DNA of 64,000 nucleotides from Fragum whitleyi (GCA_948146395.1 OX411559.1:42144239-42208238), one strand, 5' to 3'. Counted from the first letter of the stretch, positions 1 to 11,400 are shown. Notes: generated by a model from the letters alone, not told the origin. A program made the numbers and translations.

Positions 1-1020
1 TTTATGTTAGAAACATCGAGGAAAACAAAACAGATAGATGTTATAAGATAAATATAATACATACTTAGTGTATTGTATGAAAAAATATCAAACTCGGTTG
101 TGTAAATCGATAATTATCTCGGCAGAGCCTCGACAATTATCAATTCTCCCAACCTCGTTAGATATTTTCAAACCACCCTCTAGATATTTTAACAAAATCA
201 CCTAGATAAGGCACTTTTTGGATCTCCAGCAATTGGATTTAAAACAATTAGACCGGTCAAAATTGAAATAGGTAGCAGACGCACATCTTAAATTAATTAA
301 ACCGTTTATTGTTTTCGCTTTTGATAAAAATATTGTGAGGGAACACTATTCAGTTCAACATTATTTTTAAAAACCGAGGGGGGGGGGGGGGGGGGGGGTG
401 AATCAGAGTTCTTCGTTACATTACAGCCTTAAGTAATTTATTTGATTTTCAAGTTTAAGATTTCAACAGATAATTACATGCTATGATACGGATGGAAACG
501 TGGACAAACAACAACAACAACGCAAATGAAAATAATAATAATGATAATAAAATAATAATATTTATATGTAAAAATCGTATTTAGAAAAATAAATACGGGC
601 AGTTCTTCGTCTTATCACCAATATTGCGTGATTTCAAAAAGAGAAAAATTAATATCTACATTAAAGGGGAACAAAAATGGGACCTTTATTACAATCCTTG
701 AATAGAAACCTATACTTGTAAACAACTTAAGCCAGTTCAAGATATCGAATTCTATACATAGACCGGAGAATTTGACATTGTCAAAATATGTAATCACTTA
801 CATACTAGTAAACGGAAAAAAGAAAACAATGCACAATGTGAAATATTACCCAATACTTGTATATTTTTTTTCCTACATAAATTATAAATTTATTCACATT
901 TATTTACATAATGTTATTAATGAATGTAATAAATACATGTTTTGTCAGAATTGTTCTGTATTCAACGCATCCTGTGTCTTTCAAACTGACCCTGCTTGAT
1001 TTTAATGGAAATTTATTTTC
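1..1020. other. AT-rich intergenic DNA, no gene recognised
   Basis: No ORF with coding character is visible. The stretch holds a G homopolymer of about 19 bases near 380-398 and short (AAT)/(ATA)-rich simple sequence near 530-565. The two short ORFs here (615-797 minus, 772-999 plus) have low-complexity, AT-driven composition and no motif. Confidence 0.6.
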
Positions 1021-1024
1021 AAAG

Positions 1025-1440
1025 AAAATGTCACAATGAGAAATTACAGCTAACAGCATCGAGAATGATGTGAAATGACTTTGGAATGAAATCGAATGAG
1101 TGTAGTGAATAAGTTTTAAGCGAAATTAAAGGGAGGTAATCCGATATCTCTAATTTTGTTCAGAATTAGCGATATTTATTACCTCCCACTAATAAAATTT
1201 GCATACAAGTTCTATAAATAGCTTTTTATTCCCTTAAGAACCAATCAAACGATTACTATTTTCAATTATGTTAGTGAAATCGCGATTTTTACTTGCTACT
1301 TTAACTCTGAATATAGTTGTTGATCTTATTTTTCAGTGATTTTGGAACGTTATGCAACGGTTGAGTGAGTGTTTGGAATAAATGAAATGGTTTTAAATAA
1401 AATGAATTTCAATTTCACGATGTCACGATGTAAGTAAGTG
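1025..1440 (+). repeat. Dispersed repeat with internal hairpin (copy 1)
   Basis: The segment contains an imperfect foldback, GGGAGGTAAT at 1131 pairing with ATTACCTCCC near 1180. It is bordered by GGAATGAAAT-rich sequence. A related copy lies at about 23350-23660, with the same order of blocks (GGAATGAAAT, GCTAATTTTGTTCA, GTGAAATC, GGAATGAAT). The hairpin core recurs at 4987-5054. No coding potential was seen, so this is probably a non-autonomous foldback element. Ends are approximate. Confidence 0.5.
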
Positions 1441-1503
1441 TACAACGTGTCTGTCTCTATTTTTCCACACACAAATTAATAAGAAAGAAAGGAAGTTTTG
1501 CTA

Positions 1504-1697
1504 TTAAGGTAGCGCACCTGTAATTGTACGGCAACGTTTGGGAAAGAAAATTTTTCACAATGTTAATCGCGGTTTCCTCATGTAATCATCGGTTAACACT
1601 ATAAAAATTCACGCGCTCCGAAACGTTGCGGAACTATTACATGTGTACTACCTTAATAGCAATACGTTGCGGAACTATTGCGGGTCCAATACCTTAA
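1504..1697. mobile_element. TTAA-flanked palindromic MITE plus an extra right end
   Basis: TTAA at 1504-1507 is followed by GGTAGCGCACCTGTAAT. The matching inverted end ATTACATGTGTACTACC is followed by TTAA at 1653-1656, enclosing about 145 bp. A second right-end-like sequence (TTGCGGAACTATTGCGGG, ending ATACC-TTAA) follows at 1660-1697, so a partial second copy abuts the first. The related element at 7727-7900 shares both ends. TTAA target sites are typical of piggyBac-type elements, but the terminal bases here (GGTAG) are not the usual CCY, so superfamily is left open. Confidence 0.6.
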
Positions 1698-1699
1698 AA

Positions 1700-3350
1700 G
1701 ACTACATGTTAATACGAAATGATCTTTGTCTATACTGTCTGTCAAAGCTTTTTGTACAGCATCAAAATGTTATGCTGTGAAAGCCGTTTCAAAATATGAT
1801 TTTCTTGCCCGCGCAATGAAAAGATCAGGGGTATATTATTTTACTGTTGTCCGTCTGTCCGTTTGTTTGTCGACATTTCTGTTTGTCTGCAAAACTTAAG
1901 CAAACAATTTAACATTGTCAATTACTTCAAGAGTATTCAAGATACAAGGCTCATATTAAGTATAATGACATATCTCGATAATGCGCGTATACATTTACCA
2001 ATGTCAATGTCATTTGACATGGTCAAGGCCATTTGTCAAGGTCAAACAAAAAAAAATGCCATTTCTGGGGTATTCGTGTTAAAGACCTAGTTTAATCCTT
2101 ATGTAATTGACCCCCCCCCCCCCCCCCAATGAGATATACAATTAACCACCCATTGTTATCTTAATGGGTTTATGGTCCTTATCTTAATCACTTAATCACC
2201 TTGTATATCCTAGCAATATGTTTATTGGTAGAGATACACAGACAGAGAATTATATTGATTTTACTTATTTGTTAGTGATTAAATAAATTGCAGTTTAAAA
2301 AATAGAATAAGAAAATAAAACATTATTAATTGATTTATCAATTAATAGTTTTTTTATTTTATTTCATTTTTTGAAAAAAAATTGATAATCGGTCCTTTTT
2401 GAATAAATAATATTTATTTTATGTTCTTTCACCTTTCTATTCATTTTTTGTTATATGTTTTTACTTATAAAATTGTACTTTTGATTTTAGACCCAAGTAA
2501 GGTGATTTATGGTAGTGATAAAATAGTCCTCACCACAGCTCGAAAAAGCTGTAGTTACGCCAATCTTGTCATCCCTGACAAAATTGTTATAAGTGAAAAA
2601 GCTAATATGTTTGCAAAGCACTGGACAGAAAACATGGTTTCCAAATCAAAAACAAAAAAAAAAAAAAACTTATATGGGACACAAATGTCGTTAATTTGTG
2701 CAATTGATTGTGTGAATCAGTGTTTAATTATATCATTTTTTTATGATGATTTCTTATTACTTTCTTGTGCTAACCAACAAACACTGTGTGTCTAAGAAAT
2801 GAGTTGTATACGGCCATATAGAGACTATCTAATGCCTGCATGCTGTATGCAGTTGAAAACATTAATTGATATGATTTAATTCTTACTACAACCTCTTTCT
2901 TATTATATGACTCACATTTGAAAAAAAAAACAAAAAAAAAACCTGTCATTACTTTATTTCTAAATTTTATTTTTTATTGTGTGTTATAGGAAAATTTGTT
3001 AAAATTGCTATATCAAGTTTCTTACTATACCTAACAACAACAACAACATAATTTAAAAAAAGAACTTGCAAATTTGCCATGAATAAAAATGAAAAACGTT
3101 TTATGTCAGTTTTATTTAAATGTCAACAGTATAAAACTCTAGGTGCAAAAATTAATATGTAGAAATGACCAAAACAGTAGACTGTCAAATATTGGAATAT
3201 ACAAGGTGATTAACCCCCTAGTGTCATACCGAGATAAGGTAGCTTATCAGTAGGGCCTGAGATACACAACATTCCTTAAACTAGGTCTTTAAACAAACAC
3301 ATCTTATGTTATATCGGTTTTTATTCCGATTGACAATGTGCGTTTTCCTC
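1700..3350. other. Intergenic, AT-rich; microsatellite and possible exon fragment
   Basis: The stretch contains a C homopolymer (~2109-2127), several A homopolymers (2650-2667, 2920-2940) and a (CAA)n tract near 3035. One in-frame stretch at about 2490-2660 has coding flavour and is listed separately. Nothing else was recognised. Confidence 0.5.
2490..2795 (+). CDS. Possible unrecognised exon or gene fragment
   Basis: An open frame follows a plausible splice acceptor (TTTTGATTTTAG just before 2490) and begins with residues like DPSKVIYGSDKIVLTTARKS. About 55 residues of ordinary composition are followed by a lysine run encoded by an A homopolymer, then a hydrophobic tail to a stop at 2793-2795. 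I do not recognise the sequence. It could be a terminal exon of a gene whose other exons lie outside the window, a transposon remnant, or chance. No partner exon in phase was found nearby. Confidence 0.2.
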   Translation, partial: DPSKVIYGSDKIVLTTARKSCSYANLVIPDKIVISEKANMFAKHWTENMVSKSKTKKKKNLYGTQMSLICAIDCVNQCLIISFFYDDFLLLSCANQQTLCV

Positions 3351-3363
3351 TTTCTCTGATACT

Positions 3364-3636
3364 GTGTGTATTTCCGTTTATTTATCGTCGCTACCGTAGC
3401 ACATGCCCATATGAGCGACGCCCCCAGAAGACGGTTAGTTATTACGGGGGATAGTGCACGGATACATGACGAAACTACTGTTGAGATCCGCCATGGTTCT
3501 TTAACCTGCTCGGTGTATAGCACCGTCTCACCCGAAAGACAATTTGTTTTGTTCCCAGCCCGGGAATCGAACCCACGCGGTCGAACTTCAATTGTTTTGA
3601 AGTCCGGTGCTCTACCAACTGAGCTACTCGGGCTGG
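3364..3636 (-). mobile_element. SINE 1 (tRNA-headed), with perfect 12-bp TSD
   Basis: On the minus strand the element starts near 3636 with a tRNA-like head. An A box, TAGCTCAGTTGGTAGA, lies on the complement of 3611-3626, and a B box, GGTTCGATTCC, on the complement of 3563-3573. The outer stem CCAGCCCG/CGGGCTGG pairs, but the anticodon arm is an abnormal long hairpin, so this is a tRNA-derived SINE rather than a working tRNA gene. The body is about 190 bp and of unknown origin. The direct repeat TTCTCTGATACT at 3352-3363 and 3637-3648 frames 273 bp exactly. Confidence 0.8.
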
Positions 3637-3697
3637 TTCTCTGATACTACTAGTTTGCATTGGATTTATTGTGACAAGCCCCATTGGCAATCCTCGT

Positions 3698-3973
3698 TTG
3701 TTTGTTTGAATGTTTTTTACGCCGCTTTCAACAATTTTGCAGTTATATCGCAGCGACCGGAGCACCTAACAATGGATTACTGGTTTTTCTTTCACCTGTA
3801 CTACCATTACACCCTTTCCTAGCCTCCGACTGCTATCTCACTTAGGTTTACGATTATCTACCCATCGGTGAGAGGCAAACGTCGGAAAGGATATTTGCCG
3901 CCAACGGGGATCGAACCCACGACTTCCAGATTGGAAGTTTTATGCCTAACCAACTGCGCTATGGTGGCGGCTA
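3698..3973 (-). mobile_element. SINE 2 (tRNA-headed), with perfect 11-bp TSD
   Basis: A second SINE is inserted about 50 bp from the first, in the same orientation. Its head, near 3973-3895 on the minus strand, has a perfect 7-bp acceptor-like stem GCCGCCA/TGGCGGC, an A box (complement of about 3945-3961) and a B box (complement of 3907-3918). The anticodon loop lacks the invariant U33, which argues against a functional tRNA. The 3' tail (plus-strand TTTTTTACGCCGCTTTCAACAA near 3712) resembles a SINE domain I recall as widespread in mollusc genomes (the Nin type); that identification is from memory. The direct repeat GCAATCCTCGT at 3687-3697 and 3974-3984 frames 276 bp. Confidence 0.8.
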
Positions 3974-4059
3974 GCAATCCTCGTGCTATCTCCGAAGTCT
4001 CCGATCTATCCATTAGATGGAGGCTACGGAATCGGCCGAGTTGAGACGAATAGTCCACC

Positions 4060-4720
4060 CCCTTTCAAAGGAAGGAGTAAGTTGTTTCGACATTATCTGT
4101 CTTCGGTCCATCTGTAGACCATTTTTGTCCAGAGCATAACTGGTCTTACAGTCTGTCCGTCCGTAGCTTTTTTGGTGGATCTAGAGGGGGTTCGGACGAA
4201 CCCACACTGTATCCAAATTACTTCATTGTAGTAGACAAATTCAATCAAAACTATGCAATGAATATTATATCACCATCTTGAGCAGGTTGTGTTGCCCGAA
4301 GACAGATTTTGATAACATATCGTTTAAAAATTCAGAGACAAATATAATTTGCAGTACCCTATGTGCAATCAAGCGCCAGGTAATATATCATTACGCTTGA
4401 TTGCGCAAACAATGTCGTTAAGCAACAGAAATATCACAAATCTCGCTTATTCAGGCTTTATTTAGATAGTCGAAAGAGGATATGTGTGTACTCGGCTTTT
4501 TCATGTCGCATTTTTATTGTGTAGAATCGTTAATTTCATATGTTTTGTCTGGTCAAAACTATTTAGTAAGTGAAAGGCAGAGGTGTGTACGAAAGGAATT
4601 CAATTGGATGTATTTCTTATTTTCTTTTAGAGAAATTCGCATGGTAGAGAGTACAGTTTAAACATCGTGAAATGGACCGTCATTCCGATAAAAATCAATC
4701 TAAATCGCTCGGTCAGCCCT
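4060..4720. other. Intergenic, no gene recognised
   Basis: Nothing coding or strongly repetitive was seen. A short inverted arrangement around CAATCAAGCG / CGCTTGATTG (4366-4407) can form a hairpin. Confidence 0.5.
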
Positions 4721-4721
4721 C

Positions 4722-4842
4722 CATTCATTCATTCATTCATTCATTCATTCATTCATTCATTCATTCATTCATTCATTCATTCATTCATTCATTCATTCAT
4801 TCATTCATTCATTCATTCATTCATTCATTCATTCATTCATTC
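4722..4842. repeat. (ATTC)n microsatellite, about 30 units
   Basis: This is an uninterrupted tetranucleotide array. Both overlapping open frames across it (repeating Phe-Ile-His-Ser) are products of the repeat and not genes. ATTC-like words also occur at 5070-5125, linking the array to the neighbouring foldback repeat, from which it may have expanded. Confidence 0.95.
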
Positions 4843-4986
4843 AAACGCTTCAAAATCTTAAGAAAACATTTCGAAATCGACCAAGCAGATCAACATTTAA
4901 TTCAAGTCCATCAAATAAGTCTACGTCTCTATTAGCTGGTATGGATTTTAAAGTGTCTGCAAACAGAAAATAACGTATATTTTATT

Positions 4987-5125
4987 AAAGGGAGGTAAAA
5001 TATAGCTAATTTTGTTCATCCTGAACAAAATTAGCGATATTAGTTTACCTCCCTTGAATTTCACTCAAAACTCGCTCCACACTCTCATTCAAATGCATTC
5101 ATTCATCATTCCAAAATCATTCATC
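4987..5125 (-). repeat. Fragment of the dispersed hairpin repeat
   Basis: A near-perfect inverted repeat (GGGAGGTAAA...TTTACCTCCC, with CTAATTTTGTTCA / TGAACAAAATTAG inside) spans 4989-5054. It is followed by the complement of the GGAATGAAAT-rich flank seen in the copies at 1025-1440 and 23350-23660. Confidence 0.55.
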
Positions 5126-5199
5126 TGGTCAATTACACGATGTTTTTAACTGTACAAGCGTTGCATTTGGATCATTTCTTCACCGTCGCAACGATAGAC

Positions 5200-5325
5200 C
5201 AGTTCTGCGTTCGGAATGACAAAACAGTTTTTAATTTAAACCCCGCTTTGCACGCTAGTATACATGCAAAGCGGGGTATTATTTTAATACAGTCTGCACC
5301 GTTTTGTCATCCTGAAGACGGGCTG
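5200..5325. mobile_element. Palindromic MITE family P, copy 1
   Basis: This is an almost fully self-complementary element centred on CCCCGCTTTGCACG...GCAAAGCGGGG (about 5242-5277). Outer arms are TCTGCGTTCGGAATGAC and GTCATCCTGAAGACGGGC. Three more copies are in the window (6119-6250, 10208-10376, 19142-19272). There is no coding capacity. Confidence 0.75.
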
Positions 5326-5329
5326 ATTC

Positions 5330-6115
5330 TGATCTGCTTGCTCTTTTTTGACTTTTAAAAGTACATGTAGCTAACCAGCCTCAAAATGAAAAGCATTTAA
5401 AGATACTATATTTTATCTGTCACGTTACGACCATTCGAGGGCAGATCTAGAAGATCGTGTCTAGTTCAACGTTTGTTATTTATCATCACAAAGACATCAG
5501 AGTTTCAAAATATGAGCTTAATGCAGAAGGTTAATTAATGCTTAGTGATAACCACACAGCTCAGCAACTAGAAGTATGAACATACGATGATAAGAATAGT
5601 TTATTCGAAAAAGCGTTGGAAGGACATGACAGCATCCATCTGTTCAAAGCAATAGGTCAAATCGACAAACAAAATAGCATAAGGTAAAATAAAAATCTTT
5701 CAGACAATGACACCTTCGCGTCATCGTTTCATCTCACTTCGTTTTTCACGGCTTTAAAAAAATAAATTTCAATACACAATTGTAACACTCATAATCTGCT
5801 ATGTTCTTATCCAAGAAACGATAATCTTGACTTTAAGAAAATCGAATAACAGATTATTTTCTCAAATGGACAATACCTGTGTACGTTTAAGCAATTTTTT
5901 GAAAATTACCTGAAAGGAAATATACTCAGATAACGTGCAATAGATGATGCCACAAAATTTTCATTTTAAGATTGATTCCCCTTTTGTCGACGGCAAGGAT
6001 ACACGTATCTCTTATAGCTGTTAGTCATAGAAAACAAGAATAGCTTTTTTATCGATTTGGAACGCTAACTACAAAAGACGTAAAGTTTTGTATTCTTAAA
6101 ATTAGGACAGGTTTA
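5330..6115. other. Intergenic, no gene recognised
   Basis: AT-rich sequence without an ORF, repeat or RNA signal that I can support. Confidence 0.5.
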
Positions 6116-6118
6116 ACC

Positions 6119-6250
6119 AGCTCTGCGTTCAGGATCACCAAACGGTGCAAACAGTTTTCTAATTGTACCCCGCTTTGCACGCTGGTGCACGTGCAAAGCG
6201 GGGTACAATTGGAAAACTTTTTGCACCGTTTGGTGATCCTGAACGTAGGG
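6119..6250. mobile_element. Palindromic MITE family P, copy 2 (best preserved)
   Basis: Arms of about 60 bp pair almost perfectly. CTGCGTTCAGGATCACC at the left matches GGTGATCCTGAACGTAGG at the right. TACCCCGCTTTGCACG and GTGCAAAGCGGGGTA flank a CACGTG-type centre. The hairpin would be very stable. It lies about 0.9 kb from copy 1. Confidence 0.8.
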
Positions 6251-6254
6251 TAGA

Positions 6255-6745
6255 ATTCGCTTTCGCGAACAGTGACTGCAATACATATTTATGTTCAAAC
6301 CGTATTCAAATTAACGAATATAGGTTATACGGTAAACGATTTGATATCCCTTTCTGATTAGTTAAATATAATATATATATATATATAATACCGTATTTCT
6401 CCTAATATACGCTCCCAGGAGCTATATCTAATATTGTCCTGGAGCTTTTATTTAGTATGCATTTTCTGATTTAAAAAAAAATCACTGAAATTGATGTCTT
6501 TTAGGCTAATTTCCCTTTAATTTGAGGAGAATGTCATATAATGATTGTTTAGAGGACATTCATCTCAAATAAGAGTACAAGTCTCGAAAAGCTTCTAAAA
6601 CTTGACGTCACTTGAAATGGCCTTCTTAGTAAAAAAATGTAGGGGTGCTACTATAAGGGAGGGTGCAATTATAAGTGGAAATTCTGAGAAAATATAGATA
6701 TATGATACATTATTTTACAATTGAATTGACGTGACGGATCAGAAA
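6255..6745. other. Intergenic, no gene recognised
   Basis: Contains an (AT)n stretch near 6366-6389. Otherwise no supported feature. Confidence 0.5.
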
Positions 6746-6746
6746 A

Positions 6747-6998
6747 GTGTTTTCAAGATACATTTCCGCGTTGACTTTCTCTTAAATACGATTATGTTGA
6801 CCACCCCTGAAATTGTTAGATTCAAAAGGATACACGTTCATTGTTCGTCTTAACGGATTTGAGTAAATCACATGTATGGCGTTTTCAAGATATATTTTCC
6901 GCTTTTGGATACGAATATGTTGATCAGCCCGCGAATAAGATTCAAAAGGATACACGTCCATTGTTAGTGTTAACGGATTTGTGTATATCACATGTATT
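6747..6998. repeat. Diverged tandem duplication, two units of about 120 bp
   Basis: Two adjacent blocks share GTTTTCAAGATA, GTTGACCA/GTTGATCA, TTCAAAAGGATACACGT, TTAACGGATTTG and ATCACATGTAT in the same order. The minus-strand open frame across them shows the duplication as two HVIYTNPL-like / HVIYSNPL-like segments, but has no other coding support. Confidence 0.7.
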
Positions 6999-7394
6999 TT
7001 AGAACTAGAGTATGAAGCCTTAGGATATCCTCGTTCTTCAATCATTGTATTATTTGAATAAAAGTAAGTTTTTTTCTTAATTTTCAATTTTGTCGATGAT
7101 ATGCACATTTTTGTTGCTAAAAAGAATGATTTAAAAGCATATGTATATTTTTTTATTTTCTGGTTTCTGCAAAACCATGGAATACACAGTGACAAAGTTT
7201 CGCATGTTTCGCGTTTGACACAAAACTCGTATGCTACAGTCTAACAGGGAATACCTTAATAAAAATAAATAAGTTATATAATAAAATTTACCTGTAACGA
7301 CACAAATATTTAAAAACATCAATGTCAGCATCTGTTAATCAACAATGTGTTCTTAAAAAAGGACTGTAACGAAGAGTCCTGAGGCACCCTAGAA

Positions 7395-7960
7395 ATAGCA
7401 TTCGGAACATCGCGCGGACTTTTCAGTGACCTTTAAAGCACCTCGGACGTAAAGAGTAGTACTTTGAGTCATTTTTAGGTAATTCTGCTACCAGAGGTAC
7501 CTTGGTCAATACCATTCAAGAAAAAACAAAATTTCTTTATTGCTTTCTAATCGTCTATGGAGATGTATTTGAGCATATCATACTTTGATGACTAATCGCA
7601 GTAAAACACTTCGTATTATCAAATTATAAGATGCCCAGCTTTAATCGTTCGTTGATTTTGTTTTTGCAACGTCATATTTAAAAATTGTTGTGACGTCATA
7701 TTAACTCACGTGCAAGAAGACGCGCTTTAATGTAGTGAAACCGTAAAAGTGCCGAAAAAATTCGGAACTAATGAACTTTCACAATGCTGACTGAAGTTTC
7801 CTAATGAAAATTATTAAATCATAAGGAAACCTCGGCTAGCACTGTCAAAGTTCATAACTTCTACACGTTGCGGAACTATTACGGGTCCACTACCTTAATG
7901 TCTGCACCCTCATCATTTCCGAGGTCTATCCCGTAGAACGCCGAAGGTTCCCGATTGTAG
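7395..7960 (+). mobile_element. Dispersed repeat family D, copy 1 (carries a nested MITE)
   Basis: It shares ordered blocks with the copies at 13065-13475 and 18228-18650 (inverted): ATTCGGAACATCG, a central foldback around a CGCAGTAAAACAC core, GCAACGTCAT, CACGTGC, GACGCGCTTT, CCGAGGTC and CGCCGAAGGTTCCCGATT. It is interrupted at 7733-7894 by a TTAA-type MITE. It lies directly upstream of the lipoxygenase start, so it may contribute promoter or 5' UTR sequence. Confidence 0.65.
7727..7900. mobile_element. TTAA-type palindromic MITE nested in repeat D
   Basis: TTAATG occurs at 7727-7732 and 7895-7900. Between them the ends TGTAGTGAAACCGTAA and TTACGGGTCCACTACC are inverted relatives, and the interior also folds back (AATGAACTTTCACAATGCT against AGCACTGTCAAAGTTCAT). 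The surrounding repeat D is continuous in its other copies, which confirms an insertion. Same family as 1504-1697. Confidence 0.7.
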
Positions 7961-8236
7961 AAAAAGTTATATATCTTCACAACTCACTGAAGCCTAATAA
8001 ATACAAATTTAACAATGATACCTATCGCGAGCATGGCGCTTTCTTGGACGCAGGGCTGACTTGACATTGAAAAAATCATAAATGAAATTAACAAACAAAC
8101 AAACAAAAAAAAAAATAAATAAATACATCGTTGAGAAACACGCCATTATGCATACCTTCACGGTTTCTATCCAGTACCATTTTTTATTGAATAGATATTT
8201 GGCGGGAAATAGCGAGACCCCTACCCCTCAAAAGAC

Positions 8237-8425
8237 ATGGAAGGAAGATTTGACTTCACAATTATGGTTCAAACCGGAGACCGCCCCAAAGCAGGCACGG
8301 ATGCAACTGTCTATTGTATACTTCATGGCGAGGGTGCGAGTTCTGAAGCGACAGAGTTAGACGTCTGGTTCAAAAACGATTTTGAAAGGGGACAGCTTGA
8401 TAAATTCTGCTTTAGAAATCAAAAG
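8237..8425 (+). CDS. Lipoxygenase exon 1 (start, first half of PLAT)
   Basis: Encodes 63 residues from the ATG at 8237, which fits the N-terminus of the 5-lipoxygenase-type family (short lead, GTD motif, then FKNDFERG). It ends AAAAG/GTAACG in phase 0. An upstream in-frame extension exists in another frame only, so this start is preferred. Confidence 0.88.
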
Positions 8426-11400
8426 GTAACGTGATGCTCATTGTAAGAAAAGGATTATTTTAAGCTGTCAGTCTGCGCCGATGTTAGGGTCTTTGGATAC
8501 TGGCATTTCACGCTTTTAGAATATAGGCTATTTAAAGAAAATTCATGTGCTATTTCGCAATTAAGACTGTGAGTCAGTGTAATGGACACACGCCGAACTT
8601 TTATTAACATTATTTTATTTCGTGATTTGATCAACTGAAAACTTTATGTTCATTGTGATATTTACTAGTTAGTAAACAATGCATATCTGTCGTCCGTCCT
8701 GCTTTTTCCATTGTCAGACATCAACAATTTTAGTATTGGCACTCTTGAAGGCATAAATAAGGCTACAAACTTGTTAAACTTAGACAGACTGTTTGTTAAG
8801 TTGAAAAAAAAAAAAATAAATGGAGAGATCTCCCGGAAAATACAACAAAAGAGACCGCGATAACAATTACAATATATTGATTATAATACAGAAGCCACAG
8901 TTTCAATTGCATGAAATGTGGCTAGGCTGAGTACCTCGCCCAAAGGTTGCAATTTAGTCAAAATATCCTCTCTAAATTGGACGGAGCCTTTTAAAAACAT
9001 AGAAAAATGAGCATTAATGAAAATGCCCCCTTTGCATTTTCATAGATAATTTATGTCCAATTTCTATGAAATCTTTTTACGTAGATAGTATGGTGGCAAT
9101 GAAGAACCCTTCAAAAATCAAAATATTCAATTGGAGAAAACACGTCAACAGAAGGTATAAAAAGCGCTTTGTTGTTTATAGTCTAGGGGCCACAATATTT
9201 GTCAAATCCTAAAAAATCTTGGTCTGAATTATTGTCTAGTAACAAAGATGTAAATATTGTGAAAAATGAACTTAGGCCTTATCTCCGAAAAAACTTTGTC
9301 GGCAGTCCTCAAAGTAGAAGCTTATCGAAATGGGAAAGGTATAATAAACACGGGAAAAGGGGCTTCGTGACACTTTGATAACTTACATGGTAGAGACCAC
9401 ATTTTTTGGCATATATCAATTAAACTTGGCTAGCATGTTTGCCAGGTCACAAAGATGAAAGCCTGATATAAAAGCGCACGTTTCATAATAAAAAAGACGA
9501 AATGCTTTTAATGACAACTTCCCCTTTTTACATTTTAATGGCGAAAAGTTTTGATATAAGTCCTATAAATCTTGTTGCGAAGAGGCAAATCTATTTTGAA
9601 GGAGTAGTTACACTTAAATTTTGTATAAGATGACCTTTTTTGCTTGACATTTAATGATTTTTTAGGTATTTCGTATCCTTCGTTCGAGGTTTTAATCTCA
9701 CATATGTATACCATCATCAACCCATGAAAGACATACAAATGCTGGAAAAGATATGTGCAACCGCTATGATGGAACGCGGGGCCTCATGAATTGCAAGGCG
9801 AAATGTTATCATCGGCGCTAAATTCAATCCAAATAAAAGTTTCATTCAAGTATCTCCAATGCTTTTTGGAACTTGCATATAATTTTACAATTATTTTCTA
9901 GTTTCGGACTATTATCATGGTAATCAATTCAAAAGCACGATATTTTCCTTTTCAGTTCGCCAATGTGGAAAGTTTGGATATATGGAGGGACACCAAAGGT
10001 GCTTCGGATGACTGGAACATTGATACAATAACGGTAATCAACGAGCAAACAAAAGCTAAAACAGTGTTTCCAGTATTTAGATGGATTCGGGCCCATTACA
10101 AATATAATTTTATACCTCTGGATACCTGTCTGCCGCAAGATGATGATAGACAAGGTAAGTTAACTGTATTTAAATTCAATTAGTTTTTTTTTAAATTTTT
10201 GCAATACAGCCCTGCGTTTAGGAACATAAAACGGTACAAACAGACCTGCGTTCAGGATCACAAAACGGTGCAAACAGTTTGCAAATTATACCCCGCTTTG
10301 CACGCAAGTGCACGTGCAAAGCGAGGTATAATTAGAAAACTGATTGCAATGCCTTGACATCCTGAACACAGGACAGGTTTCCTAACTTATCATTGTCAGT
10401 AAAGAAGCAAGGAATGAATTGTTGATTACGGGCATGCAGTTCTTATTCCGAACCACCGTCAGCAGTTATTTGACGAAAACCGTAAATTCTCCTTCTCGAC
10501 CACAAAAAATAAATTTAAAAGCAAGGGTTTACCGAGCAAACATGTTTTTATCTTGCTAAAAAATATTCTTCAATAGTTATTGTGATTATTAACGCCTACG
10601 TGTAGGAATTTTGGCCAGTATACCATTACTGAAACAATGAAAACACTAAAATATGGTAATCTAACATTCGGAAGTATTTACTTTATATTACTATCGCGTA
10701 GAAAGTAGACCATAATCTTTATAATGTGATATAACTGTAAAGCAAGTGTCTGTTTGATTTTTCATATCAAGGTTTTAAACTTAATTCACATAAACATGTT
10801 TCTAAAACATAGCGTCCTGCGTTATTTGACAAATTATAAGGCAAGAGTACAGTTTAGACACTAACAAATAAAAGCAAATAGACCTTCATCTCTTTAGTAT
10901 TTCTGTGAAACGTTCTGCTTGTTGTACAGCTAACACATTATAGGATTTGAGCCTATGCGTGAGATTTTCAACAATTCCAAGTATGCGTAAAGCAAAGACT
11001 CTGACCAGCCTGTTCATCCGCACAGTCTGACCAGAGTCTTCACTATGCGTTTTGCAGATAGATAAGGTCTCAAAGTACCTGTGGACCACCAGGTAACTTT
11101 ATATTTACAGTATGTGGTTGTCCACGCTACTCAATGTATGCACCTAACGAATATTTTAGATTTTTGGAAATGTCGCGCATAGGCTCATTTGTAAGATTTG
11201 TTTATCATTGTTTACAGAACAGCGACAAAAAGAGCTAGAGGAAAAACGTCAGGAGTACCAGTTACAGCAGAAGGCCCCCGGGCTACCCCCACAGGTCAAA
11301 ACGCTCCCCCGGGACGAGCAGTTCTCTTTCTGCTATATGTGGGATATTATCATACTGCAGCAGAAGCTGTCTTTGGCCAGTAAAATTGTCCATCATATGA

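Noticed and set aside
3558..3975. Two tRNA genes on the minus strand
   Set aside because: Both have tRNA-like boxes but abnormal anticodon arms, and each is the head of a ~275-bp element with perfect target duplications, so they are SINEs.
4667..4935. Two overlapping Ser-Phe-Ile-His repeat ORFs
   Set aside because: Translation of the (ATTC)n microsatellite in two frames.
6782..7195. 137-codon minus-strand ORF
   Set aside because: Its apparent internal repeats reflect the 120-bp tandem DNA duplication; the remainder is AT-rich low-complexity sequence.
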